Notes under the pieces: model-generated
Told to the model about the DNA's origin: nothing
The model's database searches: none
The model's input: only the letters and a program-made list of their open reading frames with translations
Made by a program: the position numbers and the translations under genes
Shown: positions 7,871 through 16,366 of the stretch, one piece after another
How the letters are laid out: the number at the start of each line of letters is the position of its first letter
How positions within the stretch are numbered: position 1 is the first letter of the stretch
Assembly: GCF_001426375.1 (NCBI RefSeq)
Contig: NZ_LMEO01000001.1
Location: forward strand, 64,840 to 128,839
Source of the DNA: Paenibacillus sp. Root444D2
GTDB lineage: Bacteria; Bacillota; Bacilli; Paenibacillales; NBRC-103111
Length of the DNA: 64,000 nt
Reading direction: 5' to 3'

Positions 7871-8941
7871 ATGAATACAAAAGAAGCCACACCACGCAAA
7901 ATCGCTCTTGTTGTCGGAGCTAACGGTGTTATTGGTAGAAATCTTATCGACTATTTGGAGCAGCTTCACGACTGGGATATCATTGGTGTATCACGGCGGG
8001 GCGGGATGTCCAACAACCGAGTCCGATATATAGCCGTCGATCTACTTAATGAAAATGATATCCGTGAGAAACTTGGAAGTCTAACGGAAGTTACCCATAT
8101 CTTCTATGCGGCTTATCAAGACCGTCCTACCTGGGCCGAATTGGTCCCCCCAAACTTAGCCATGCTTGTTAACATCGTTAATGCGATCGAGCCAATCTCT
8201 CCATACCTCCAGCATATCAGTCTCATGCAGGGCTACAAAGTATATGGCGCGCACCTCGGTCCCTTCAAGACTCCAGCTCGTGAAACAGATGCCTATCACA
8301 TGCCGCCTGAGTTTAATGTTGACCAACAGCAATTCCTTGAAAATCGGCAAAAAGGTAGCAGCTGGACCTGGTCGGCGCTTCGCCCTTCCGTTGTTTGCGG
8401 ATATGCATTAGGCAATCCAATGAACCTAGCGATGGTTATCGCAATCTATGCTTCCATGTCGAAGGAGCTCGGGTTGCCGCTCCGTTTTCCCGGTAAGCAG
8501 GGAGCCTACAACAGCCTGCTGGAGATGACCGACGCGGGATTGTTGGCCAAGGCCACCGTCTGGGCAGCGACAGATGAACGTTGCGCGAATCAGGCGTTCA
8601 ACATCACGAACGGAGATCTCTTCCGGTGGAACGAGCTTTGGCCTAAGATTGCTGCGTATTTCGGCCTAGAGACAGCACCTCCGCTGCAGATGTCCTTGGA
8701 TGTAGTCATGGCCGACAAGGAGCCGCTATGGAACGCCATGGTGAAGAAGCACGGGTTGGTGGATAACAGCTACAGTGACGTATCCTCCTGGCGGTTCGGT
8801 GACTTTGTGTTTTCTTGGTGTTACGACTTCTTTGCTGACGGTACGAAAGCGCGTCGTTTCGGCTTTCACGAGTTTATTGATACAGAAGCAATGTTCCTTG
8901 AAATCTTCGAGGATTTACGTCAACGCAAGGTTATTCCATAA
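7871..8941 (+). CDS. SDR-family oxidoreductase, PRISE-like
   Basis: NAD(P)H-dependent reductase of 356 residues from ATG 7871, which has AGGAGAGG seven bases upstream; an upstream in-frame ATG (7832) lacks a ribosome site. The Rossmann motif VVGANGVIGRNL is near the N-terminus, and IFYAAYQDRPTW, MQGYKVYGAHLGPFKTPARE and WSALRPSVVCGYALGNPMN follow the layout of progesterone-5-beta-reductase/iridoid-synthase-like enzymes. In that family the catalytic Tyr lies in an NFYYD-type motif; here the aligned segment reads EFNVDQQ, so that Tyr seems absent while the Lys of the GYKVYG motif is kept. The substrate is unknown. Neighbour of an HxlR regulator. Confidence 0.8.
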   Translation: MNTKEATPRKIALVVGANGVIGRNLIDYLEQLHDWDIIGVSRRGGMSNNRVRYIAVDLLNENDIREKLGSLTEVTHIFYAAYQDRPTWAELVPPNLAMLVNIVNAIEPISPYLQHISLMQGYKVYGAHLGPFKTPARETDAYHMPPEFNVDQQQFLENRQKGSSWTWSALRPSVVCGYALGNPMNLAMVIAIYASMSKELGLPLRFPGKQGAYNSLLEMTDAGLLAKATVWAATDERCANQAFNITNGDLFRWNELWPKIAAYFGLETAPPLQMSLDVVMADKEPLWNAMVKKHGLVDNSYSDVSSWRFGDFVFSWCYDFFADGTKARRFGFHEFIDTEAMFLEIFEDLRQRKVIP

Positions 8942-8950
8942 CTTCACATA

Positions 8951-8985
8951 AGAAACCGGCCTCTGAAATTCAGAGACCGGTTTCT
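8951..8985. terminator. Bidirectional terminator between SDR and hxlR genes
   Basis: AGAAACCGG-c-CTCTG / CAGAG-a-CCGGTTTCT forms a long stem between convergent genes ending at 8941 and 8999. The plus side runs into TTTCTGTCTT. Confidence 0.8.
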
Positions 8986-8998
8986 GTCTTACCACTGA

Positions 8999-9373
8999 TC
9001 ATGATTCATTCAAGCGTACTGTATTTTCCAAGATCTTGACCTTATCACCATACACACGGTCAACATGCCTATCTCCCCATCTGCACATGATATGAAGAAG
9101 TTCCTTCAAACTCCAGCCATACTCTGTGAGCTCATACTCGACTTTTGGCGGTATCTGGTTATATGAGATCCGGGTAACAACCCCGTCCTCCTCCAATTCT
9201 CGCAGCTGCTGGGTTAGTACTTTTTGTGTAACCGTTGGCATTAAGCTCATCAGCTCACCGTTGCGTTTCGTACCGAATGTGAGATGGAATAAAATGACTG
9301 GCTTCCACTTGCCTCCGATCACTTCGAGCGTTACTTCCACTGCCGTATTATATGTCTTCCCTGGTTCCAGCAT
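8999..9373 (-). CDS. HxlR/MarR-type winged-helix regulator
   Basis: Transcriptional regulator of 124 residues. The HxlR signature is clear: VIGGKWKPVILFHL, a helix-turn-helix with GELMSLMPTVTQKVLTQQLR, and the wing ELEEDGVVTRISYN..PPKVEYELTEYG. ATG 9373 is preceded by GAGGC. Divergent from the luciferase-like monooxygenase (9544) and convergent with the SDR gene, so either neighbour may be its target. Many HxlR proteins sense electrophiles or quinones through an N-terminal Cys; none is seen here near the N-terminus, so the signal is unclear. Confidence 0.9.
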   Translation of the reverse strand: MLEPGKTYNTAVEVTLEVIGGKWKPVILFHLTFGTKRNGELMSLMPTVTQKVLTQQLRELEEDGVVTRISYNQIPPKVEYELTEYGWSLKELLHIMCRWGDRHVDRVYGDKVKILENTVRLNES

Positions 9374-9489
9374 AGGATTTGCCTCGCCTCCCTGCCTTTT
9401 ACGATAACGTCTTAAGCTCGCGGGCGCAAGCCCTACCTATATTAATATTCGCTTTAAAGCCTTCGTTGCTCCTCTTACTCTTACTAAAT

Positions 9490-9519
9490 TTGAGAAACCA
9501 TAAATAAATGAGTTAATAT
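9490..9519 (+). promoter_or_regulatory. Putative sigma-A promoter of the monooxygenase gene
   Basis: TTGAGA (9490-9495), 17-18 bases, then TTAATA/TAATAT (9513-9519), about 25 bases before the Shine-Dalgarno of the gene at 9544. Confidence 0.45.
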
Positions 9520-9543
9520 AGATAATGAAGGAGGCGAAGCATT

Positions 9544-10617
9544 ATGACCGATATGGCAACCAACATAGAAATAGGAATAAGTACATTCTTGGAGACTACA
9601 CCAGACCCTGTGACAGGTGAAGTCATCAGTCATGCCGAGCGTTTACGCAATGCGGTTGAAGAAATCGTACTAGCCGATCAGGTCGGGCTGGATGTCTATG
9701 GCATTGGAGAGCACCATCGTGCCGATTACGCAGGCACCTCGCCTGCTGTTGTGCTGGCAGCTGCAGCTGCCATGACCAAGCGAATCAGGCTCACAAGCGC
9801 CGTAACGGTGCTGTCCTCTGACGACCCGGTTCGCGTGTATCAAGCTTTTTCCACACTTGACGGCATCTCTAACGGCCGAGCCGAAATTATGGCGGGCCGG
9901 GGTTCGTTCATTGAATCCTTTCCGCTTTTCGGATATAGTCTGGATCATTATGATGAATTGTTCGACGAAAAGCTGGAACTGCTGCTTGCGATCCGATCTT
10001 CCGAAAAGGTAACTTGGCGCGGCGGTCATCGTCCCGCCATCCATAACCTCGGTGTTTATCCTCGGTCCGTTCAGACCCCACTGCCGGTGTGGATCGCAAG
10101 CGGCGGGAGTGCACAATCCGCTGTTCGTGCAGGAATGCTGGGTCTCCCCATCGTATTCGCCATTATCGGCGGAATGCCCGAGAGTTTTGCTCCCTTAGTC
10201 GCACTTTACAAAGAGGCTGCCATGAAAGCTGGGCACGACCCTGACAAGCTGTCAATTGCGACTCACTCGCATGGATTTGTCGGAGAAACTACCGAGCAAG
10301 CTGCCGATTTATTTTTCCCTTCAACGCAGGCCCAAATGAACGTTATCGGGCGTGAACGGGGTTGGGGGCAGAATTACAACCGCGCAACTTTTGATGCCGC
10401 ACGCAGTATGCGGGGCGCTCTTTACGTCGGTGATCCCGAATACGTCGCAGAAAAGATCATTCTATTGCGTAAAAATTTGGGAATAACTCGTTTCTTCCTT
10501 CATGTAAATGTTGGAACGATGCCGCACCATGAGGTCATGCGGGCTATCGAATTGCTCGGCACCAAGGTAGCGCCAATTGTACGACAGGAGCTTGCCCGAA
10601 CCGAGTCAAAGGAATAA
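9544..10617 (+). CDS. LLM-class flavin-dependent oxidoreductase (luciferase-like)
   Basis: Cytosolic F420/FMN-dependent monooxygenase-like TIM barrel of 357 residues. AAGGAGG precedes ATG 9544. Visible family features: [20 protein letters not shown] (barrel strand with conserved EHH), [30 protein letters not shown] and [12 protein letters not shown]. Length is typical for the family. It stands alone and is divergent from the HxlR regulator, a common pairing for small redox genes. The substrate cannot be predicted. Confidence 0.9.
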   Translation: MTDMATNIEIGISTFLETTPDPVTGEVISHAERLRNAVEEIVLADQVGLDVYGIGEHHRADYAGTSPAVVLAAAAAMTKRIRLTSAVTVLSSDDPVRVYQAFSTLDGISNGRAEIMAGRGSFIESFPLFGYSLDHYDELFDEKLELLLAIRSSEKVTWRGGHRPAIHNLGVYPRSVQTPLPVWIASGGSAQSAVRAGMLGLPIVFAIIGGMPESFAPLVALYKEAAMKAGHDPDKLSIATHSHGFVGETTEQAADLFFPSTQAQMNVIGRERGWGQNYNRATFDAARSMRGALYVGDPEYVAEKIILLRKNLGITRFFLHVNVGTMPHHEVMRAIELLGTKVAPIVRQELARTESKE

Positions 10618-10797
10618 GTGAGCTCTGGTGAGCCCCTCCCTCCTATTCCAACCGAGATTATGAGCCTATGTTTGAATCTTTGGACATAAAATATATACAG
10701 CTCCTACTTTGTGTGATCATATTCGATTTGTCCGAAGATGTTCTGTTGCTGAGGGAAGGATTCGTAATATTTTCTAGACCTTAGGGAGGTTATGGTT

Positions 10798-11250
10798 ATG
10801 ATCGTATCCGAAGAAATTTATCAGTCCTACGGCATGGATAAGGATTCCTTTATTTCGTTCATGAGAGAAAGAAGTCAGAATACCGCTATCAGTGCGCTAG
10901 GCATTGAAATTGTAGAGCTAACTCCTGATCGTGTAGTGATGACGATGCCAGTTGGACCAGCTACACACCAACCAGCAGGGATTTTACATGGAGGGGCTTC
11001 TGTCCTATTGGCTGAGACCGCAGCTTCTATCGCTTCTGAAATTAATATCAATAAAGAAAAACATGCTGCTGTTGGACTTGAAATTAACGCCAATCACCTC
11101 AAGAGTAAGAAAGATGGTATCGTAACTGCTATTGCTAGCCCTTTGCACAAAGGCAGGAAAACAATGGTTTGGGAAATTAAAATTTCCGATGAAAATAATC
11201 AACTCATATGCATTTCTCGCTGTACGGTCGCGATCATTGACAAAAAATGA
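10798..11250 (+). CDS. Hotdog-fold acyl-CoA thioesterase (PaaI/MenI-like)
   Basis: Thioesterase of 150 residues. AGGGAGG (10783-10789) sits eight bases before ATG 10798; the earlier ATG at 10792 would be only two bases from it, so 10798 is preferred. The motif GILHGGASVLLAETAASIAS carries the HGG turn and the catalytic Glu helix of the PaaI/DHNA-CoA hydrolase group; GRKTMVWEIKI and CISRCTVAII follow as the expected strands. Likely hydrolyses an aromatic or short acyl-CoA; MenI-like activity in menaquinone synthesis is possible but there are no men genes nearby. Confidence 0.88.
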   Translation: MIVSEEIYQSYGMDKDSFISFMRERSQNTAISALGIEIVELTPDRVVMTMPVGPATHQPAGILHGGASVLLAETAASIASEININKEKHAAVGLEINANHLKSKKDGIVTAIASPLHKGRKTMVWEIKISDENNQLICISRCTVAIIDKK

Positions 11251-11271
11251 TTTGCTTAATAATACTGAAGA

Positions 11272-11295
11272 GGCTGTCTCACTTTGTGGACAGCC
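11272..11295 (+). terminator. Hairpin GGCTGTC-10-GACAGCC after thioesterase gene
   Basis: Perfect 7-bp stem followed by ACTTTTG, 21 bases after the thioesterase stop. It is one of several GGCTGTC/GACAGCC hairpins in this window and forms the left edge of the hairpin array at 11307. Confidence 0.55.
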
Positions 11296-11306
11296 ACTTT
11301 TGCTGC

Positions 11307-11560
11307 AATGATGTATCTCATCGTTAGATTCAAGTTGAGGTAACAATACGATTGCTTCACCGATGTTTTACATCGTTACGAGGGAGATTGGGAGTAAAAC
11401 GGCCCAAAAAAGATTGATGGAACGATGTTTTGCATTGTTGCATGGGAGCTCAATCATCGTTTTGATGCTGTAACGATACTTTTCATCATTGCGTTACAGG
11501 TCGGCAAACTCTGCGTGCACTGTTTTTATCTCACAGGCATCTTCAGCGGCTTTTTGGACC
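11307..11560. repeat. Hairpin-array intergenic element, copy A
   Basis: Non-coding 11251-11588 holds four main short hairpins centred at about 11316, 11368, 11430 and 11483 (spacings 52, 62, 53). Stems are AATGATG/CATCGTT, CGATGT/ACATCG, AACGATG/CATTGTT and GTAACG/CGTTAC, with weaker hairpins between them (TTGGG/CCCAA at 11388-11407, CATC/GATG at 11455-11467). The right edge (11527-11560) reads TATCTCACAGGCATCTTC followed by AGCGGCTTTTTGGACC and is about 85% identical to the edge of copy B at 36024. Copy B has the same hairpin spacing with different stem sequences. No protein is encoded. Function unknown. Confidence 0.65.
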
Positions 11561-11588
11561 GCTATTTTCACATCAACATCTACGTACA

Positions 11589-12455
11589 CTATATGCCATG
11601 CTCAGGACGTCCCTCTAACCAATCTTCAAGAGTTGCAACTCGCTCCGGATGTTTGTAACTTCTAGCCAAGAAGCCTGCTCCATGCGTTATCATAGGATCC
11701 TGGTCTGTCGGCTGGTAACGCAAATCCACGCTCCACCTTACTTCATCAGATTGATTCGGTGTTGACATATGGAGACAGCGATCATTGAATAGAATTGCGC
11801 TGCCAGCGGAAACGGGCAATGCAACAGTCTTTGTGTTCCCTAATTGACTTTCCTTCAATGCCGTATATCCGGTTCCAGTATCAGATTCTTGGTGCCATTT
11901 CAAAAGTGGTTTTCTGTGTGTCTTCGGTTTAATATGCAAACAGCCATTCACTTCGTTTGCGTCGACTAAAGGAATCCACACTGTAATGACTGGATTGGAA
12001 TTAGCGTCCGGCCAGTATGATTTATCTTGATGCCAAGGCACTGCTCCAGCGGCAACCCTCGGAATCTTCGGCCTAACATTATAAACGGGATTCGAGAATA
12101 GCTCACCACCAATCAAAGATTCAACAGCATTAAGAATTTTAATGTTGCTCATTAAATGAAAATAACCAGGGATCCGGTCACGCCAACTTCGTCCGTATTT
12201 CAAAAATTCCTCAGCGGTTAAATGTTCAAAAAGTTCAGCAAGCCGATATTTAAACGGACGGTCAACCAATTTATCTTCAATTAGTCCGTCACGAAACAAT
12301 TCATCGGCAATCATTGAAACCTTATACGTCATCGCTTCTTGCGCAGGCGTTAATTCCTCATCTGATAATAAACGATCAAGTACGATGTAACCTTCCTCAT
12401 TATAAAATTCAATTTGTTGTTTCGTTAAATATCCGCTTCTATTTTCTTTCTCCAT
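11589..12455 (-). CDS. Phytanoyl-CoA dioxygenase (PhyH) family protein, copy 1
   Basis: Fe(II)/2-oxoglutarate-dependent oxygenase-like protein of 288 residues. ATG 12455 has GGAAGG eight bases upstream; an in-frame GTG at 12464 overlaps that site and is less likely. The metal triad is visible: VPWHQDKSYW (HxD) and the distal His in FNDRCLHMSTPN, with VRWSVDLRY supplying the 2-oxoglutarate-binding Arg. It is the last gene of the LplB-LplC-LipO transporter operon, separated from the binding protein by a hairpin. A role in oxidising the imported carbohydrate or a signalling product is inference; a second PhyH protein ends the other ABC operon at 42681. Confidence 0.85.
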   Translation of the reverse strand: MEKENRSGYLTKQQIEFYNEEGYIVLDRLLSDEELTPAQEAMTYKVSMIADELFRDGLIEDKLVDRPFKYRLAELFEHLTAEEFLKYGRSWRDRIPGYFHLMSNIKILNAVESLIGGELFSNPVYNVRPKIPRVAAGAVPWHQDKSYWPDANSNPVITVWIPLVDANEVNGCLHIKPKTHRKPLLKWHQESDTGTGYTALKESQLGNTKTVALPVSAGSAILFNDRCLHMSTPNQSDEVRWSVDLRYQPTDQDPMITHGAGFLARSYKHPERVATLEDWLEGRPEHGI

Positions 12456-12489
12456 CTTTATCACCTTCCATTATTAAGTCTCAACAGAT

Positions 12490-12528
12490 GAAGAACCTTC
12501 AACCCTACTATAGGTTTGAAGGTTCTTC
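12490..12528 (-). terminator. Intercistronic hairpin between lipO-like gene and phyH gene
   Basis: Perfect 13-bp stem GAAGAACCTTCAA / TTGAAGGTTCTTC with a 13-nt loop. No T-run follows on the minus strand, so it may be an mRNA-stabilising or attenuating structure rather than a full terminator. Confidence 0.6.
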
Positions 12529-12555
12529 ACTAATTCGTACGATCAGGCGCAATTC

Positions 12556-14262
12556 CTATTTTTTATACACTTTGTCATAGGCATCCTGATAGATTTTGAT
12601 GAATTGATCCATGCCGGAATCTTTAAGGCCTTTCAAGTACGCATCCCAGTCTTTGTCAATGCTTTTAGCCCCCATGATAAACTGCAGCATGGACTGTTTG
12701 ACGTAATCTGTAATGATCGGCTTCAATTGCTTAACTTGATTGGCTTGATCGCTAGTCAAGAAAATATCTGTCGGGAATTCTTCTTTCGGTTGATGTCCTT
12801 CGTATAATTCCTTGGTGGCCTTGTACAAGCGAGTTTCCAAGCCATCCATTGTATAGATTTCCTGACTGGCTGCATAAGCAGTTTCGCGATATTCAGCCGA
12901 ACGAAGGTTCGGTCCCATTTGATTCCAATGATCGTTCTGCACCTGTCCTACCCCGTAAGACGTTTCCTTCACCTTGAACTTTGCTGCGGTTCCACGCGTA
13001 TTTTTATCGTTCGCATCCGCCTTCACCCAGTTGCGGCCTTCTTCCCCAGAGTTGGACATTGTCGTCCCCTCTTCGGAGTACAGATAATCGGCTATACGAA
13101 TGGCCGCTTCCGGATTTTTATTTTTATTCGTTATTGCAAACACCGAATTCCCGATACCGATGTAGTGTGCTGTGAATGAGGCCCCGTCAGGTCCTGTAAG
13201 CGGCGCGATCGGATCATAGTCTTTGTGTCGTGTTGCCTTTGGAGAAGCATCCGTGAATTCGCCAAACCAGCCTGCTGGAATAGCACCGGCAATCGCCGCA
13301 TCAGGACTATTCCCTTTTTGGGTAAGCGCATCCGATTTTTGTGTAAATGCTTCCTTATCAATCAAGCCTTCCGCATACAGTTTGTTCAAAAATTGCAAAC
13401 CTTTTTTGAAGCCTGGTTGGTCAACCGATGTTGCCAGTTTGCCGCCGTTCATCATGAAATAGTTGTTATCCGCATTGTAATAGACGAACGCGTTCATCAC
13501 GAACGTCTCAACATCCGTGTGCCAACCAGTCGGAGAACCCGTGAACGCAATTTCATCAGCCTTACCGTTTCCATTCGGATCTTTTTCTTTAAAAGCTTTC
13601 AACATGTTATAGAAATCGTCAGTCGTCTTCGGTGCGCTAAGACCGAGCTTTTGCAACCATTTTGTGTTCACCCACATTTTGGCTGAAAACTGGCAGTGAT
13701 AGCATTCATTTACGGAAGGGATCGCATAAATATTGCCATCTGGTGCTGTGATCGCCTTCTCCAAATACGAAATGTCTTTAAACGATTTCTTAATGTTCGG
13801 TGCATATTGATCGATTAACTTGTTTAACGGGATCAATACGCCTTGTTGACCGTACAGCAGCTGCTCTTCTTTTGTTAGATTCCCTTGCATGAAAATATCG
13901 GGATAGTCGCCACTGGCGAGCAACAGCTGCTTTTTCTCATTCAACGCCGCTGATTCTCCCGGTACAAGCTGCCAGTTCAAATGAACATTCGTCTTATCTT
14001 CCAAATACTTGGTAAACCAATTTGTATTCAAATCTGCAATATTAGCCGATTGCGGCGCGAAAGCACTCATCGTAATTTTATTTTTGGCGATAGGAAAGCC
14101 TGTTGTATTAACGTTCGCTCCCCCGCTTGCGCTTCCGCCCCCATTAGGGCTAGCGCTACCCTTTGGTTCATCGCTATTCGACGTACAACCGATTACAAGC
14201 GAAGTAATGAATAAAATCAGGACCACCGATAACCATGTTTTTCTGGTTCCTCTACTTACCAT
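12556..14262 (-). CDS. Extracellular solute-binding lipoprotein of a CUT1 sugar ABC transporter (LipO-like)
   Basis: Lipid-anchored receptor of about 568 residues. ATG 14262 is eight bases from AAGGAGGG (14271-14278); an upstream TTG is too close. Type II signal peptide with lipobox SLVIGC (Cys26), then a Ser/Gly/Asn-rich linker, then the binding fold (LPLN-type KLIDQYAPNIKKSF, DGNIYAIPSVNECYHCQFS, KNPEAAIRIADYLYSEEGTT). The large size matches the LipO/YtcQ group paired with LplB/LplC permeases. Third gene of an operon beginning at 16213. The ligand is probably an oligo- or polysaccharide fragment; the exact sugar is unknown. No ATPase gene is present in the operon, so a shared MsmX-type ATPase is expected elsewhere. 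Confidence 0.9.
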   Translation of the reverse strand: MVSRGTRKTWLSVVLILFITSLVIGCTSNSDEPKGSASPNGGGSASGGANVNTTGFPIAKNKITMSAFAPQSANIADLNTNWFTKYLEDKTNVHLNWQLVPGESAALNEKKQLLLASGDYPDIFMQGNLTKEEQLLYGQQGVLIPLNKLIDQYAPNIKKSFKDISYLEKAITAPDGNIYAIPSVNECYHCQFSAKMWVNTKWLQKLGLSAPKTTDDFYNMLKAFKEKDPNGNGKADEIAFTGSPTGWHTDVETFVMNAFVYYNADNNYFMMNGGKLATSVDQPGFKKGLQFLNKLYAEGLIDKEAFTQKSDALTQKGNSPDAAIAGAIPAGWFGEFTDASPKATRHKDYDPIAPLTGPDGASFTAHYIGIGNSVFAITNKNKNPEAAIRIADYLYSEEGTTMSNSGEEGRNWVKADANDKNTRGTAAKFKVKETSYGVGQVQNDHWNQMGPNLRSAEYRETAYAASQEIYTMDGLETRLYKATKELYEGHQPKEEFPTDIFLTSDQANQVKQLKPIITDYVKQSMLQFIMGAKSIDKDWDAYLKGLKDSGMDQFIKIYQDAYDKVYKK

Positions 14263-14359
14263 ATTCAAAACCCTCCTTGTTTTTCATAGCCAATCCATCC
14301 TCGGGGGCAAACCTGATCTGTTCGTGCCTCGCATCCCTCCTTTCAATATGTAACTAGAT

Positions 14360-15295
14360 TTAACCTTTTAGAGAACCAATCAATAACCCCTTCACGAAAT
14401 GTCTTTGCACAAAAGGGTACAGAATAAGTACGGGAGCGCTTGCGACGACGATCAGCGAATATTTAAGCAGCTCCTTCAAGCCTTGCCTTTCCGCAAGTTC
14501 TCTAACATCTTTAATCATCGTAGGATCGATCGAATTCAGAATTAGAATGTTCCTTAGAATGAGCTGAAGCGGATACAGATTAGCCGATTTCAAGAAAATT
14601 AAGGCTTCAAAATAGGAATTCCAATACCCGATAGCGTACATGAGGACTAGAACGGCAATGATGGGTTTGGAAAGCGGAATCACAATTCGAAATAAAAACT
14701 TGAAGTCGCTGCATCCATCCAAATGTGCGGCCTCTGTGAGTTCCGAAGGAATCGACGTCTGGAAAAACGTTCTCGCCAGAATGACTTGCCAAACCGAAAT
14801 CGCGCCTGGAATAATCATCGCCCATCTCGTATCGAGTAAGCCCATCCCTTTCACAGTCAAATAATAAGGAATTAATCCACCGCTGAAAAGCATCGTAAAA
14901 ACGAATAGTGCCGTAATGACGTTGCGTCCATAAAAGTTTTTGCGAGAAAGCGGATAAGCAGCCGTTATCGTCAATGAAACACTAAGCAATGTCCCGAAGA
15001 AGAGATAGAACAAAGAGTTGCCGTACCCTGTCAAGATTTGCGGATTTTGAAATACAGCTTGGTAGCCTCGAAGTGTAGGTTCAACCGGGAACAGCCAAAC
15101 CTTACCTGAGATGACGGCTGACGATGAGCTGAATGATGAACTAACAATGTAGATGAGCGGATAAGCTACGATAATCAAACATATGATCAAAAACAAATAG
15201 ACAAAGAACAAATAAATTCTGTCCACACTATTTTCAAGAATGCGGGTAGGTGCCTTTCGCACGTCTAACGTCAAAGTCTGCTCGGGATTTACCAT
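14360..15295 (-). CDS. Carbohydrate ABC transporter permease (LplC/YtcP-like)
   Basis: Inner-membrane permease of 311 residues with about six membrane segments (first at about 28-50). GGAGGTAG precedes ATG 15295. The cytoplasmic EAA loop is seen as ELTEAAHLDGCSDFKFLFR followed by IVIPLSKP, which docks the ATPase. The C-terminus FVKGLLIGSLKG is typical of CUT1 second permeases. Twelve bases separate it from the upstream LplB-like gene, and it precedes the binding-protein gene, so the three are cotranscribed. Confidence 0.93.
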   Translation of the reverse strand: MVNPEQTLTLDVRKAPTRILENSVDRIYLFFVYLFLIICLIIVAYPLIYIVSSSFSSSSAVISGKVWLFPVEPTLRGYQAVFQNPQILTGYGNSLFYLFFGTLLSVSLTITAAYPLSRKNFYGRNVITALFVFTMLFSGGLIPYYLTVKGMGLLDTRWAMIIPGAISVWQVILARTFFQTSIPSELTEAAHLDGCSDFKFLFRIVIPLSKPIIAVLVLMYAIGYWNSYFEALIFLKSANLYPLQLILRNILILNSIDPTMIKDVRELAERQGLKELLKYSLIVVASAPVLILYPFVQRHFVKGLLIGSLKG

Positions 15296-15307
15296 AATTT
15301 CTACCTC

Positions 15308-16213
15308 CTACCACAAACTCGTCTCAGAATTTTTTCTAGCCACATAATTGACTACTATAAGCAGCAGCAAATTAACGATTGAATTAAATAGTCCTACCGC
15401 TGCAGAGAAACTGAAATTCGCTCCGACCAAGCCCATTTTGTAAACATAGGTGGAAATAACCTCGGATGCCCCAACATTAATCGCATTTTGCATCAGGTAC
15501 ACCTTCTCGAATCCAACATTCATGATTTGCCCTGCATTCAGAATAAGCAGAATGACGGCTGTCGGCATTAAGCTTGGCAAGTCGATATGAATCATCCTTT
15601 GGAAACGGGAGGCACCATCCACCTTGGCTGCTTCATACAAATGCGGATCCACTCCTGCTAGTGCCGCAATATAAATGACCGAGGCATATCCCGTAAATTG
15701 CCAAACGTCAGAAAGTACATACACGGTTTTGAAGTACTCCGGCTTTGACATGATATTCTCCGCTGGAAATCCGAATTTATCAGCCAAGAGATGGACGAAA
15801 CCAAGCTGCGGGGAAAGAAACAGCATAATGATCGAAACCATGATGACGGTTGAAATGAAGTACGGCGCGAACGTGACCAGCTGTACGGCCCGCTTAAAAA
15901 TTCCATTTCTCAATTCGTTTAAGGCAAGAGCGAGTATAATTGGCGCCGGAAACCCGATTAGAAGCGAGTAAAGGCTAAGCAGTGACGTGTTCTTGATAAC
16001 CCTCCAAAAAATAGGCAAATGGAAAAAGTCTACAAAGTGCTTAAAACCAATCCAATCGCTTCCCCATATCCCTTTGGTAACCATATAATTTTTAAAAGCA
16101 ATTTGTACGCCAGCCATAGGTACGTATTTAAAAATAATCAAATATACGAGTGACGGCAAGATAATCAGATAGAGTTGCCAGTTTTTCTTTACCATTCTAA
16201 GTGCTATACTCAT
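15308..16213 (-). CDS. Sugar ABC transporter permease (LplB-like)
   Basis: Membrane permease of 301 residues, six predicted membrane segments starting with LYLIILPSLVYLIIFKYVPM. ATG 16213 follows GAGGGGGAG; an in-frame GTG at 16228 lies inside that site. EAA loop: YEAAKVDGASRFQRMIHIDL. First gene of the transporter operon and divergent from the YesM-type kinase at 16367, which probably controls it. A cre-like palindrome and GTTAAA repeats lie in the shared promoter region. Confidence 0.93.
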   Translation of the reverse strand: MSIALRMVKKNWQLYLIILPSLVYLIIFKYVPMAGVQIAFKNYMVTKGIWGSDWIGFKHFVDFFHLPIFWRVIKNTSLLSLYSLLIGFPAPIILALALNELRNGIFKRAVQLVTFAPYFISTVIMVSIIMLFLSPQLGFVHLLADKFGFPAENIMSKPEYFKTVYVLSDVWQFTGYASVIYIAALAGVDPHLYEAAKVDGASRFQRMIHIDLPSLMPTAVILLILNAGQIMNVGFEKVYLMQNAINVGASEVISTYVYKMGLVGANFSFSAAVGLFNSIVNLLLLIVVNYVARKNSETSLW

Positions 16214-16237
16214 GATACTCCCCCTCACTGCATTTAC

Positions 16238-16269
16238 GTTAAAGTTAAAGTTAAAATTAAGCGCTTACA
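16238..16269 (-). promoter_or_regulatory. GTTAAA repeats and cre-like palindrome upstream of the Lpl-type operon
   Basis: Three tandem copies of GTTAAA followed by TAAGCGCTTA (16258-16267, perfect palindrome). On the minus strand TGTAAGCGCTTAAT (16256-16269) matches 12 of 14 positions of the cre consensus. Direct repeats suit an AraC-type regulator such as the adjacent YesN-like protein; both assignments are inferred. Confidence 0.45.
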
Positions 16270-16366
16270 GGATCTATGATAAAGGAGCTTGAATTAAATT
16301 TATAGGGATCATTCTTAAGCAGTAGTGTCCGTTCATAAGGTGGTGTGATGAATCATAACAAAGCCA

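Noticed and set aside
11307-11560. Repeated hairpins considered as a CRISPR array
   Set aside because: Units are not identical repeats with constant spacers, and no cas genes are present.
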